Assembly (NCBI RefSeq): GCF_005517195.1
Contig: NZ_CP040244.1
Span: forward strand, 3,304,001-3,368,000
Direction: 5' to 3'
DNA from: Streptomyces vilmorinianum
GTDB taxonomy: Bacteria; Actinomycetota; Actinomycetes; Streptomycetales; Streptomycetaceae
DNA: 64,000 nt
Shown here: positions 25,906 to 34,432 of the stretch, in pieces
Layout of the letters: the number at the start of each line of letters is the position of its first letter
Position numbering within the stretch: position 1 is the stretch's first letter
Made by a program: the position numbers and the translations under genes
The notes under the pieces: generated by a model
The model's database searches: none
Seen by the model: the letters and a program-made list of their open reading frames with translations, nothing else
Told to the model about the DNA's origin: nothing

Positions 25906-26016
25906 TCAGACCGGCTTGGTGGAGCAGCAGGAGCTGCTGCTGCTCGTCAGGCTGACGACGGCGGCGCTGTTGGTCACAGCGGTCGGCTGCAGGGCCTGGA
26001 GCTTGAGAACGGCCAT
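25906..26016 (-). CDS. lanA: Class III lanthipeptide precursor peptide (LanA)
   Basis: A 36-residue peptide, MAVLKLQALQ then PTAVTNSAAV then VSLTSSSSSCCSTKPV. The leader carries LxLQ (LKLQ, residues 4-7), the short helix class III synthetases recognise. The C-terminal region has a run of five Ser, two adjacent Cys and a following Ser-Thr, giving many dehydration sites but only two thiols. SLTS (22-25) plus the following Ser and Cys30/31 fits the Ser-x-x-Ser-...-Cys arrangement needed for one or two labionin or lanthionine rings. ATG 26016 has AGGAG 9-10 nt upstream; the in-frame ATG 26025 directly abuts the binding site. Position before LanKC confirms the assignment. The core does not match SapB, AmfS or labyrinthopeptin. 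Confidence 0.88.
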   Translation of the reverse strand: MAVLKLQALQPTAVTNSAAVVSLTSSSSSCCSTKPV

Positions 26017-26093
26017 GCGGATCATCTCCTCGTGGTCGAGAGCGCGGAACGCGCTGGCGTGTGGCTGGAGTACCGGCCGATCGGCACGCCCAC

Positions 26094-26099
26094 AGTCAA
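26094..26099 (-). promoter_or_regulatory. Possible -35 element of the precursor promoter
   Basis: TTGACT on the minus strand, 78 bp before the precursor start codon. GGTACT follows 19 bp downstream as a poor -10. The 194-bp gap to the HxlR gene must hold the precursor promoter, but this specific placement is weak. Confidence 0.3.
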
Positions 26100-26210
26100 C
26101 GCCGTACGCTCCGCCCGCACATGAGAGATCGCCCCCCATAATTCCCCCGCGCGACCCCCATGGAAGGGGTGCCCCCGGGCGCGGTGATGGGTGGTGGCCC
26201 GACCCGCCGG

Positions 26211-26603
26211 TCAGGCCTTCGCCGCGTCGTACTCCTCGCGTGCCTCGCGGATCGCCGCCATCCGCCGCTCCGTCCACCGCGCGAGGCCGCGGACCTGTTC
26301 GGCCGCCTCCCGGCCGAGGTCCGTGAGGGAGTAGTCCACGCGGGGCGGGATCACGGGCTTGGCGTCGCGGTGGACCAGGCCGTCGCGCTCCAGGGTCTGC
26401 AGGGTCTGGGCCAGCATCTTCTCGCTGACCCTGCCGATCTCCCGGCGCAGTTCGCTGAAGCGGTACGAGCGGTCGAGCAGCGCGATCAGGACGAGCGTGC
26501 CCCAGCGGCTGGTGACGTGCTCCAGGACCAGACGCTCGGGACACATCGTGTCGCCGTCGGCGTTCCGTACGCGCTCCATGAGTGTCGTCTCACTTACTCC
26601 CAT
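26211..26603 (-). CDS. HxlR-family winged-helix transcriptional regulator
   Basis: A 130-residue winged-helix protein. CPERLVLEHVTSRWGTLVLI and YRFSELRREIGRVSEKMLAQ are the HxlR/MarR-like core; the Cys before PxxxVLEHV is the residue used by YodB/HypR-type members to sense quinones or thiol oxidants. ATG 26603 faces the divergent quinone-reductase-like gene, and the 93-bp gap contains a repeated TTACTT/GTACTTAC element, the standard layout for repression relieved by electrophiles. It has no evident link to the lanthipeptide genes on its other side, though it is transcribed toward them. Confidence 0.9.
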   Translation of the reverse strand: MGVSETTLMERVRNADGDTMCPERLVLEHVTSRWGTLVLIALLDRSYRFSELRREIGRVSEKMLAQTLQTLERDGLVHRDAKPVIPPRVDYSLTDLGREAAEQVRGLARWTERRMAAIREAREEYDAAKA

Positions 26604-26612
26604 GCCCGTACC

Positions 26613-26634
26613 TTACTTCAAAGTGGGTACTTAC
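26613..26634. promoter_or_regulatory. Candidate HxlR operator and divergent promoter
   Basis: The segment contains the dyad ACTTCAAAGT (arms ACTT/AAGT) and a second TACTTAC. A -10-like TAGGGT lies at 26654-26659 with TTACGC 17 bp upstream, so a repressor bound here would cover the -35 of the divergent gene and abut the regulator's own start codon. Confidence 0.5.
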
Positions 26635-26696
26635 GCATGGTTAGCGCCATCCCTAGGGTTAGTGGCCAGACCCACCCCACAAGGAGATGTCCGACC

Positions 26697-27554
26697 ATGA
26701 GCATCATCGTCACCGGCGCCACCGGAAGCCTCGGCCGCTTCGTCATCGAGGGCCTGCTGGAGAAGGTTCCCGCCGACCGGATCACCGCCGTCGTCCGCAG
26801 CGAGGAGAAGGCCGCCGGCTTCGCGGCCCGCGGCGTGAAGATCGCGATCGCCGACTACAACACCCCCGAGACCTTCGACGGCGTGTTCTCCGCCGGTGAC
26901 AAGGTGCTCCTCATCTCCAGCAGCGAGGTCGACAAGGGCCGCGTCGGCCAGCACAAGGTCGTCATCGACGCCGCGAAGGCCGCCGGGGTCGCCCTCTTCG
27001 CGTACACCAGCGCCGTCGGCAGCCTGACCGCCGCCCTCGCGGACGACCACAGGGGCACGGAGGCGGCGATCGTCGAGTCCGGTCTGCCCTACGTGCTGCT
27101 GCGCAACGGCTGGTACAACGAGAACTACACCGAGCAGCTGGCTCCCGTCCTCCAGTACGGCGCCGTCACCCAGGCCGCCGGCGAGGGCCGCGTCGCCTCC
27201 GCCGCGCGAGCCGACTACGCCGCCGCCGCGGTGGCCGTGCTCACCGCCGAGGGCCACGAGAACACGACGTACGAGCTCACCGGCGACACCGCCTGGAGCT
27301 TCGCCGACTACGCGGCCGAGCTGAGCCGGCAGACCGGCAAGGAGATCGCGTACAACGCCGTCTCGGTCGAGACCTTCACCGGCATCCTGACCGGCCAGGC
27401 CGGGCTGCCCGGGCCGCTCGCGGCGATCCTCGGCGGGGTGGAGGCATCCATCGAGAAGGGTGAGCTGGCAGGCATCAGCGGCGACTTCTTCCGTCTGACC
27501 GGCCGGCCCACCACGCCGATCGCCGACTCGATCGCCGCCGCGCTGAAGGCCTGA
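26697..27554 (+). CDS. NmrA/QorB-like NAD(P)H quinone reductase
   Basis: A 285-residue NAD(P)-binding protein with N-terminal glycine-rich loop VTGATGSLGRFVIEGLL. FAYTSAVGS, LPYVLLRNGWYNENYTE and an NmrA-type C-terminal part match QorB-like (SDR family) quinone oxidoreductases, which reduce quinones with NADPH in the cytoplasm. AAGGAG lies 10 nt before ATG 26697. It is divergent from the HxlR regulator; such pairs respond to quinone or aldehyde stress. Confidence 0.88.
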   Translation: MSIIVTGATGSLGRFVIEGLLEKVPADRITAVVRSEEKAAGFAARGVKIAIADYNTPETFDGVFSAGDKVLLISSSEVDKGRVGQHKVVIDAAKAAGVALFAYTSAVGSLTAALADDHRGTEAAIVESGLPYVLLRNGWYNENYTEQLAPVLQYGAVTQAAGEGRVASAARADYAAAAVAVLTAEGHENTTYELTGDTAWSFADYAAELSRQTGKEIAYNAVSVETFTGILTGQAGLPGPLAAILGGVEASIEKGELAGISGDFFRLTGRPTTPIADSIAAALKA

Positions 27555-27744
27555 GACCCGGGGAGCCTGTCGCTCCGGGGGCGGTTGGGCCATGCGGTGC
27601 AGTGGCTCGCCCCTTCGGACGTGGCCGGAAGGCCGTCGGCGGCGGAAGGTGTTCGGCTGGGCCCGGCGCCGCACACCGACGACCTGCACCGGGCGGACCA
27701 CTCCGAGGCGCCTGGGCCGCGTTCCGGTGCGGAGGGAGCACCTG

Positions 27745-29097
27745 ATGTTCCGGCATCGTTCCGGCGCGCGGCCAGGGGGCCGGCGGGCCCGCGCGACCCT
27801 GCGCGCGCTGTTCCCGGCCCTCCTGGGCCTGGCCCTGCTCGCACCGTCCGCCGAGGCGGCACCCCGGCAGCCGTCGCCGGCCCCGGTCGCCCCGCGAGCC
27901 ACGGACGGACCGCTCGGCGAGCCCTCCGTCACACCCCTCGGCACCTTCGGCGGGATCCCCTACGTCCGGTACGACGGCGTCTTCGAGGGGCGGACGTCCA
28001 CGGGGCGGTTCCGCGTCCCGTACCGGATCAGCGCCCCGCAGGACCCGAGCCGCACCAACGGCACGGTGCTGGTGGAGCCGCCGCACTTCGCCGTCGGTCT
28101 CGGCACGCTCAACGGGTACCTGCGGCCCGAGCTGCTGTTCCCCCGCGGGTTCGTGCACGCCGGGATCGGCTGGAGCACGTTCGCCAACCGCATCCTGGAC
28201 CCGTCGGTGCCCGGGACCTTCATCGAGGGCGGTTTCGACGAGGAAGGGGCGCGGGTCGACGACGAGATCATCACGGAGTTCGGCCGCGCCCTGGCCCGCG
28301 CACCGGAGACGGTGGGCAAGGTGTCCCGGCGGTACGTGGCGGGCGCCTCCGACAGCTCGTACCCTGTGCTGCGGCTGATCGCGTCCGGCGACGCCTCGGG
28401 CGTCTTCGACCTCGCCATGCCGTTCACCACGGACACCCTCGACCCGCAGGCGGACATCGCCGCCGGCCGTTACCGGGGCAAGGTCGTCGTCGTGAACTCG
28501 GAGGCCGACGACTCCTCCACCCTGACCGACCGGGGCGTCGCGCCGGCGCAGTACCGCTTCTACGTCGTCGCGGGAAGCCCGCACGTGCCCGACCTGCTGG
28601 GCGCCAACCCCCCGGGCCTGCCCGTGGCCGGAACCACGCCGGCGACCTGGGTCCCCGCCCTGCGCGCGCACTTCCTGCAGGGCCACGACTGGGTGCGCAG
28701 GGGCTCGACGCCTCCCGTCAGCACGCGGCTGCGCACCGTGAACGACGGCACCGTCGTCCGCGACGCGCGCGGCAACGCGATCACCGAGGACACCACGGGC
28801 CGGACCGTCCCGCGCCTTCCGTTCGTCGAACTCGGCGAGGCACGTTTCATCCCCGGCTTCCTCGGCTCGTACGAGGACGTGCGCACCGTGCAGCAGCTCG
28901 CGTTCCCCGACCACAGGGCGTACCGCAGGGCCTTCGACGTCCGGGTGCGCGCGTATCTGCGGGCGGGCTACATCCTGCCCGAGGACGCGAACGCGATGCG
29001 ACGGCGCGCACACCTGTGCCCGCCGTCCACGTACACGGAGACGTACCGCGACCACTACGATGCCTTCGTGGCCCTCACTCCCTGCTCGGCGGCCTGA
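27745..29097 (+). CDS. Secreted alpha/beta-hydrolase domain protein
   Basis: A 450-residue exported protein. An Arg-rich start and hydrophobic stretch (about 18-38, ending AEAA) form a signal peptide. The body has VLVEPPHFAVGL, the probable nucleophile elbow VAGASDSSYPVLR and the late block FVELGEARFIPGF, typical of a group annotated only as alpha/beta-hydrolase domain-containing protein. An esterase role is likely but the substrate is unknown. Start ATG 27745 follows GGAGGGAG by 6 nt. Cysteines near the C-terminus (HLCPPST, LTPCSAA) may form a disulphide after export. Confidence 0.7.
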   Translation: MFRHRSGARPGGRRARATLRALFPALLGLALLAPSAEAAPRQPSPAPVAPRATDGPLGEPSVTPLGTFGGIPYVRYDGVFEGRTSTGRFRVPYRISAPQDPSRTNGTVLVEPPHFAVGLGTLNGYLRPELLFPRGFVHAGIGWSTFANRILDPSVPGTFIEGGFDEEGARVDDEIITEFGRALARAPETVGKVSRRYVAGASDSSYPVLRLIASGDASGVFDLAMPFTTDTLDPQADIAAGRYRGKVVVVNSEADDSSTLTDRGVAPAQYRFYVVAGSPHVPDLLGANPPGLPVAGTTPATWVPALRAHFLQGHDWVRRGSTPPVSTRLRTVNDGTVVRDARGNAITEDTTGRTVPRLPFVELGEARFIPGFLGSYEDVRTVQQLAFPDHRAYRRAFDVRVRAYLRAGYILPEDANAMRRRAHLCPPSTYTETYRDHYDAFVALTPCSAA

Positions 29098-29176
29098 ACG
29101 ACCGTGCCGCGCTGTCCAGTGCAGCGAGCAGCGGCGGTGGGAGGGGGGTGTGGTCCCGCCGTGTGTTCCGGGCCTG

Positions 29177-29182
29177 CACAAT
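29177..29182 (+). promoter_or_regulatory. Candidate -10 for a leaderless peptidase mRNA
   Basis: CACAAT ends 7 bp before GTG 29190, and no Shine-Dalgarno is visible. The ATG at 29181 would overlap this hexamer. Confidence 0.4.
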
Positions 29183-29189
29183 GCGGCGT

Positions 29190-31238
29190 GTGACCGATGA
29201 CGACGACCCGTACCTGTGGCTGGAAGAGATCGACGGCGAGGCCGCGCTCGCGTGGGTGGCCGAGCGGAATGCCGAGACGGAGGCCGCGCTGGGCGCCGAC
29301 GACGGGTTCGCCGGGCTCAAGGAGCGGCTGAGGGAGGTGCTGGACGCCTCGGACCGCATCCCGTACACCACCCGTCGCGGAGCGTTCCTCTACAACTTCT
29401 GGCGGGATGCCGCGCACGTGCGCGGCGTGTGGCGACGTACGACGCCGGAGCAGTACCGCAAGGACGCTCCCGAGTGGGAGGTGCTTCTCGACCTCGACGC
29501 GCTCGCCGCGGCGGAGGGGGAGAAGTGGCTGTGGGCCGGTGCGGGGGTGCGCCGTCTCGAGTACGACCGGGCGCTGGTGCGTCTGTCGCGCGACGGCGGC
29601 GACGCGGTGGTGGTCCGCGAGTTCGACCTCGCCACCCGGGCCTTCGTCGAGAACGGTTTCCGCGTGGAGGAGGCCAAGACGCGGATCGGGTGGATCGACG
29701 CCGACACCGTCTTCGTCGGCACGGACTTCGGACCGGGCTCGCTGACCGACTCCGGCTACCCGCGCACGGTGCGCAGATGGCGGCGCGGCACGCCGCTGCA
29801 GGAAGCCGCCCCGGTCTTCGAGGCCGAGACGGCGGACGTGTCGGCCTGGGGCCGGCACGACTCCACACCCGGCTTCGAGCGGGACTTCGTCGGCCGGGCG
29901 CTGGACTTCTTCCGCAGCGAGCTGTACATCCTCCGCCCCGACGGCACGCCCGTGAGGATCGAGGTCCCCGAGGACGCCAGTGCCTATGTCCATCGCCGGC
30001 ATCTGATCGTCACCCTGAAGTCCGACTGGCTCGGGCAGTGCGCCGGCTCCCTGCTGGCGTTCGACTTCGACGCCTTCCTCGCGGGCGACCGCGGCCCCGA
30101 GGTGCTGTTCACCCCGGACGAGCGGACGGCTCTGGGCGACCACTTCTGGACCCGTCACCATCTGATCCTGGAGACGATGCGCGACGTCAGCACGTGCATC
30201 GAGGTCCTCACCCCCGTCCCTGACGGTGGCTGGGAGCGCAGACCGCTCGCCGATGTTCCGACGCTGTCCGCCGTCACCGTCGTGGACACGGACCCGGACG
30301 TCTCCGACGAGTTCTCCCTGGATGTGTCGGGGTTCCTGCAGCCCTCCACCCTCTACCACGGACAGATCGGAGCCGACACGGAGATCCTCAAGCAGGCTCC
30401 TGACCGCTTCCGCACGGCTGGACTGACGGTGCATCAGTTCTTCGCGACCTCCCGGGACGGCACACGGGTGCCGTACTTCGTGATCGGCCCCGACGTCTCC
30501 TCCACCGGCCCGCGCCCCGGCCCCGGCCCTGCCCTCCTCTACGGCTACGGCGGTTTCGAGGTCTCCCTCACCCCCTTCTACGACGCGGTGACGGGCCGGG
30601 CCTGGCTGGAGCGCGGCGGCACCTACGTGATCGCGAACATCCGAGGTGGCGGCGAGTACGGACCCGACTGGCACCAGGCCGCGCTCGGCGCGCGGCGGCC
30701 ACGGGCCTTCGAGGACTTCGCGGCCGTCGCCGAGGACCTCGTCGCGCGGGGCATCACCACCCCGGACATGCTGGGCGCCGCGGGAGGCAGCAACGGCGGC
30801 CTGCTCATGGGCGCCATGCTCACCCGCTACCCCGAGCTGTTCGGCGCGATCGTCGCCCAGGTACCGCTCCTGGACATGGTCCGCTACCACAAGCTCCTGG
30901 CCGGCGCGTCCTGGATCGCCGAGTACGGCGACCCGGACGACGAAGCCGACCGCGCGCACCTCCTCGCGCTCTCCCCGTACCACCGGCTCACCGCGGACCG
31001 GGTCTACCCGCCGGTCCTCCTGATGACCTCCACCCGTGACGACCGGGTCCACCCCGGCCACGCCCGCAAGACGGCCGCGCGACTGCGCGACCTCGGCCAC
31101 CGGGTCCTGCTCCACGAGAACACCGGCGGTGGCCACGCGGGAGCCGGCGACAACGAACAGGCCGCCCACAACGACGCCCTCATGCACACCTTCTTGTGGC
31201 GGCACCTCACCCCACCGGTCCGGCCGGCCTCCGGCTGA
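29190..31238 (+). CDS. S9A prolyl oligopeptidase (cytoplasmic)
   Basis: A 682-residue serine peptidase with N-terminal beta-propeller (DPYLWLEEIDG start) and C-terminal alpha/beta-hydrolase domain. The catalytic triad is visible: Ser in GGSNGGLLMG, Asp in TSTRDDRVHPGHA and His in NTGGGHAGAGD. The enzyme cleaves short peptides after proline. There is no signal peptide. GTG 29190 is chosen on the leaderless -10 at 29177-29182; ATG 29181 adds three residues. It lies 3.2 kb from the lanthipeptide precursor. FlaP, the leader peptidase of the class III lanthipeptide flavipeptin, belongs to this family, and this precursor's leader has one Pro (residue 11), so a role in maturation is possible but unproven. 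Confidence 0.92.
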   Translation: MTDDDDPYLWLEEIDGEAALAWVAERNAETEAALGADDGFAGLKERLREVLDASDRIPYTTRRGAFLYNFWRDAAHVRGVWRRTTPEQYRKDAPEWEVLLDLDALAAAEGEKWLWAGAGVRRLEYDRALVRLSRDGGDAVVVREFDLATRAFVENGFRVEEAKTRIGWIDADTVFVGTDFGPGSLTDSGYPRTVRRWRRGTPLQEAAPVFEAETADVSAWGRHDSTPGFERDFVGRALDFFRSELYILRPDGTPVRIEVPEDASAYVHRRHLIVTLKSDWLGQCAGSLLAFDFDAFLAGDRGPEVLFTPDERTALGDHFWTRHHLILETMRDVSTCIEVLTPVPDGGWERRPLADVPTLSAVTVVDTDPDVSDEFSLDVSGFLQPSTLYHGQIGADTEILKQAPDRFRTAGLTVHQFFATSRDGTRVPYFVIGPDVSSTGPRPGPGPALLYGYGGFEVSLTPFYDAVTGRAWLERGGTYVIANIRGGGEYGPDWHQAALGARRPRAFEDFAAVAEDLVARGITTPDMLGAAGGSNGGLLMGAMLTRYPELFGAIVAQVPLLDMVRYHKLLAGASWIAEYGDPDDEADRAHLLALSPYHRLTADRVYPPVLLMTSTRDDRVHPGHARKTAARLRDLGHRVLLHENTGGGHAGAGDNEQAAHNDALMHTFLWRHLTPPVRPASG

Positions 31239-31298
31239 CCGGGAACGGCGAGCGATGGCAGAGCTTCGGGAGAGGTGCGAGAGTCGAAAGGGCGCACC

Positions 31299-33530
31299 GT
31301 GTACGGCGAGTACGGGCAGGCCCTTATGGCGCAGGACGCTGAACCCCTGTTCACTCTCGACGCGTCCGGGCACGTCATCGGCCTGAGCCACGTCGCCGCG
31401 CGGCTGTTCGGCCGGCGCGCGCGGGACGCGCTCGGGCTGACCGTCCCCGAGTTCCTCGCCGCGTTCCCGGCGGTCGAGAGCTGGTCTCTCAGACCCGCCC
31501 CGGCCATCCCGGATCATCCGGGCGGGCCCGCCTGGGGCCTGTGGCAGGCCGGTGACGAGGACAGGGCGGGGCTGGACAGAGCGGTCCTGGAGGCCGTCTT
31601 CACCCAGTCGGCCGTCGGGCTCCATGTCCTCGACCCGGAGCTGCGCGTGCTCCGGGTCAACATCGTCGCGGTCGGCATGCGCGGGATTCCCGAGGAGAAG
31701 TTCATCGGGCGCCCGCTGGCAGAGGCCTACGCGGCGGCCGGTGTGACCGTCTCCGAGAGCACACTCCGCGAGGTGCTGGCCACCGGCCGCCCGGCACACG
31801 ACGTCCTGGTCAGCATGCACCCGCCCAGCGACTCGCCCCATGAGCGCATCGTCTCGGTCTCCGCCTACCGCATGGAGGACCGGACCGGACAGCCGCTCGG
31901 CGTGGTCGCCACGGCCGTGGACGTCACCGACCGCGAGCGGGCTCAGGCGCGGCTGCGTCTGCTCCACGCGGCCCACGAGCGGATCGGCACCAGTCTGGAC
32001 GTGGAGCGGACCGCCCGGGAACTGGTCGACGTCGCCGTGCCGGCCTTCGCCGACTCCATCCTGGTCGCCCTGACCGACGCCGTCCTCCAGGGGAAGTCAC
32101 CGGACCTCCTGCCCCGCGAGGCCGCCCCGGTGCTGCGCTGCGCCGCCACGGGGGGCGGTGACTCCAGGCCCCCGACACCGGCTCCCGGTTCCGTCCTGCT
32201 GCCGGGTCTCTTCGGCGAGGAACTGCCGACGGCGCCCACGCTGCTGCCCGCCGGACCACCGGGGTCCGGCCCAGCGGGCGGCGCGCGACTCGTGGTGCCC
32301 CTCACCGTACGCGGCCAGATCTTCGGGGTGGTCGCCTTCCAGCGCGCGTACGGCTCCGAGCCGTACGCCGACGACGACCTGGTCCTCGCCGGCGGGATCG
32401 CCTCGCGCACCGCGACGTGCCTGGAGAACGCCCTCCGGTTCACCCGGGAGCACGTGGTCATGACGGCGCTGCAGAGCTGGCCCCTGCGACCGCAGGAGAC
32501 GACCCTGCGGGCGGTCGAGGTCGCCCAGCGCCACCGTCCGGGCGGCAGCGGGGGCGGTTCCTGGTTCGACGTGATCCCGCTGCCGGGCGCGCGGGTGGGG
32601 CTCGTCGTGGGGCGCGTGGAGCGTCCGGGTCTCAGTGCCGTCGCCGCGATGAGCCGGCTGCGCACGGCGGTCCACAGCCTGACCACACTCGATCTCGACC
32701 CGCACGAAGTTCTGGCACGGCTCCACTCGACCACGCTCAGGCTCGCCCTGGAGCAGGGCGGCCCGGCCGGCGCCGGGGAACCGACCGCGAGCTGTACCTT
32801 CGTCGTCCACGATCCCGTCGACGGCAGGCTCGAGGCCGCACGCGCGGGCGCCTCGCTCTTCGCCGTCGTCCGGCCGGACGGATCGGTCGATCTCGATCCG
32901 GTGGCCGAGGGCCCGCTGCTCGGAGCCCATGGACCGCCCTTCGCCAGCGCCACGCTCCGGCTTCCCGAAGGAAGCACGCTCTGCCTCGCCTCCGCCGCCT
33001 CGCCGGACGAGAAGGACCCGGCGCCGCACCAGGTGCTGGACGCCCTCGCTCATCCCGATCGCGGGCCCGAGGACATGGCCGACGACGTCCAGGCACTGCT
33101 CGCCGCGGATCGTGTCCTCCTCGTCGCCAGGACTCGCCTCCTGCCCGAGGGCGATCTGGCCGAGTGGCCCGTCCCTCCGGAAGGCCAGGCCGTGGGCGCC
33201 GCCCGCCGCCGGGTGGGGGAGTGCCTCACGGCATGGGGCGTCTCCGTCGATCCGTACGCCGTGAAGGTCGTGGTCAGCGAACTCGTCACGAACGCCATCC
33301 GCTACGGAGCCGCTCCGATCACCCTGCGGCTCATCAGAGGAGAGTCCCGGCTGACCTGCGAGGTGAGCGACGCCGCACCGACCGCGCCGCACCTGCGCCA
33401 CGCCAAGGCGATCGACGAGGGCGGACGCGGCCTCCACATCTGTGCCTCCCTCGCCGCGAACTGGGGCGTGCGGTACGTCGAGGACGGAAAGACGGTCTGG
33501 GCCGAGATCGCCACCGAAGAGCCGGGATAG
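31299..33530 (+). CDS. PAS-PAS-GAF protein with degenerate SpoIIE domain and intact HATPase
   Basis: A 743-residue signalling protein: PAS (about 10-60), PAS (about 95-210), GAF (about 215-385), SpoIIE-like domain (about 390-610) and RsbW-like HATPase (about 625-740). In the SpoIIE part the expected GGDWFDV reads GGSWFDV (Ser near residue 421), GDVxGHG reads GRVERPG (Arg near 439), TDG is absent (LASAASP) and the final DDDIALL reads ADRVLLV. All metal-binding Asp are lost, so phosphatase activity is unlikely. The HATPase keeps ELVTNAIRYG and DEGGRGLHI. It could act as an anti-sigma kinase regulated by a pseudophosphatase. GTG 31299 follows GAAAGGG; GTG 31275 is possible. Confidence 0.85.
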   Translation: MYGEYGQALMAQDAEPLFTLDASGHVIGLSHVAARLFGRRARDALGLTVPEFLAAFPAVESWSLRPAPAIPDHPGGPAWGLWQAGDEDRAGLDRAVLEAVFTQSAVGLHVLDPELRVLRVNIVAVGMRGIPEEKFIGRPLAEAYAAAGVTVSESTLREVLATGRPAHDVLVSMHPPSDSPHERIVSVSAYRMEDRTGQPLGVVATAVDVTDRERAQARLRLLHAAHERIGTSLDVERTARELVDVAVPAFADSILVALTDAVLQGKSPDLLPREAAPVLRCAATGGGDSRPPTPAPGSVLLPGLFGEELPTAPTLLPAGPPGSGPAGGARLVVPLTVRGQIFGVVAFQRAYGSEPYADDDLVLAGGIASRTATCLENALRFTREHVVMTALQSWPLRPQETTLRAVEVAQRHRPGGSGGGSWFDVIPLPGARVGLVVGRVERPGLSAVAAMSRLRTAVHSLTTLDLDPHEVLARLHSTTLRLALEQGGPAGAGEPTASCTFVVHDPVDGRLEAARAGASLFAVVRPDGSVDLDPVAEGPLLGAHGPPFASATLRLPEGSTLCLASAASPDEKDPAPHQVLDALAHPDRGPEDMADDVQALLAADRVLLVARTRLLPEGDLAEWPVPPEGQAVGAARRRVGECLTAWGVSVDPYAVKVVVSELVTNAIRYGAAPITLRLIRGESRLTCEVSDAAPTAPHLRHAKAIDEGGRGLHICASLAANWGVRYVEDGKTVWAEIATEEPG

Positions 33531-33557
33531 GCCCCGGCCAGGCCGGGATTCCGCCGG

Positions 33558-34199
33558 TCAGGCGAGTTCGTAGATGCTCCTGCCGACCAGCCAGAAGCCC
33601 AGGGCCAGGGAGAGGAGGACGACGGCCTGGTCCTCGTGGCTGGTGATCCAGGTGAGCATCGTCTGGAGTCTGGCCCCGGCGCGAGCGGGCCGGAAGGTCG
33701 CGTACAACTCCATCGCCAGAAGAGTCGCGGTGGCCAGGAGGCAGTACAGCACCAGTGTCAGCCAGGTGAGCGCGTGGGACAGGTTCGCGTTCATCACGGT
33801 CGTGGCCCCGGCCGCGACCAGCCCCCACGGCTGGAGCAGGACCGCCATGCCGGCGGCCGACCAGGGCGAGACATGACGCAGCTTCCCCAGCCAGGCCGGG
33901 TCTTCCCGAGGATGGCCCGCTTTGCGCTGCCTGTGGACTCCGTAGGCGATCAGACCGAGCCCGATGGCCAGCTTGACGGCGAGCGACCCGGTCGAGGGAG
34001 CGGTGTGCGGCTTGGGCGGTGACCCACCGGTGAAGAGCAGGACGCAGCCGATCACCAGCACCAGGCACGCGAGCCAACCCGCGATGAAGGCAAGCCCCTT
34101 GCGCACGCCCTTGTCCGAGGAGAGCAGCAGGATGAAGCCCATGACCGGGAACGGTTCGAGTGTGATGGCCAGACCGATGATGATGAGATCGAGTGTCAT
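33558..34199 (-). CDS. GAP-family (sulfolipid-1-addressing-like) membrane protein
   Basis: A 213-residue protein with six predicted membrane helices, opening LIIIGLAITLEPFPVMGFILLLSS, which matches the GAP/Sap family named after mycobacterial proteins needed to move glycolipids to the surface. The Streptomyces role is unknown. ATG 34199 follows GGGAGG by about 10 nt. It converges on the degenerate SpoIIE gene and is divergent from the DUF6325 gene. Confidence 0.75.
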   Translation of the reverse strand: MTLDLIIIGLAITLEPFPVMGFILLLSSDKGVRKGLAFIAGWLACLVLVIGCVLLFTGGSPPKPHTAPSTGSLAVKLAIGLGLIAYGVHRQRKAGHPREDPAWLGKLRHVSPWSAAGMAVLLQPWGLVAAGATTVMNANLSHALTWLTLVLYCLLATATLLAMELYATFRPARAGARLQTMLTWITSHEDQAVVLLSLALGFWLVGRSIYELA

Positions 34200-34432
34200 C
34201 CGCGGGCCACCTCCCTCGACGCGTCCGCCGAACCCAAGCCAGTCATGAAATCGCCGTACACGCGAAATGCGGGCGTCCGTTGGGGCGACCGCCTCCGACG
34301 CGGGGTGTGATCCGAGGTGCAGGGGAAAGCGCGCGATGCTGCAATGGTGCTGTTGGCGTGAATCCGCAGAACCGCGCCGGTCCGGGTCTCCTGTGGACGC
34401 CCCGACCGAGCCGTACCAGGCCAGGAGCACCC

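Noticed and set aside
29055..31976. Minus-strand open frame of about 970 codons opposite the prolyl oligopeptidase
   Set aside because: Composition is typical of antisense GC-rich shadows and no domain is recognisable; the plus-strand protein has a complete catalytic triad.
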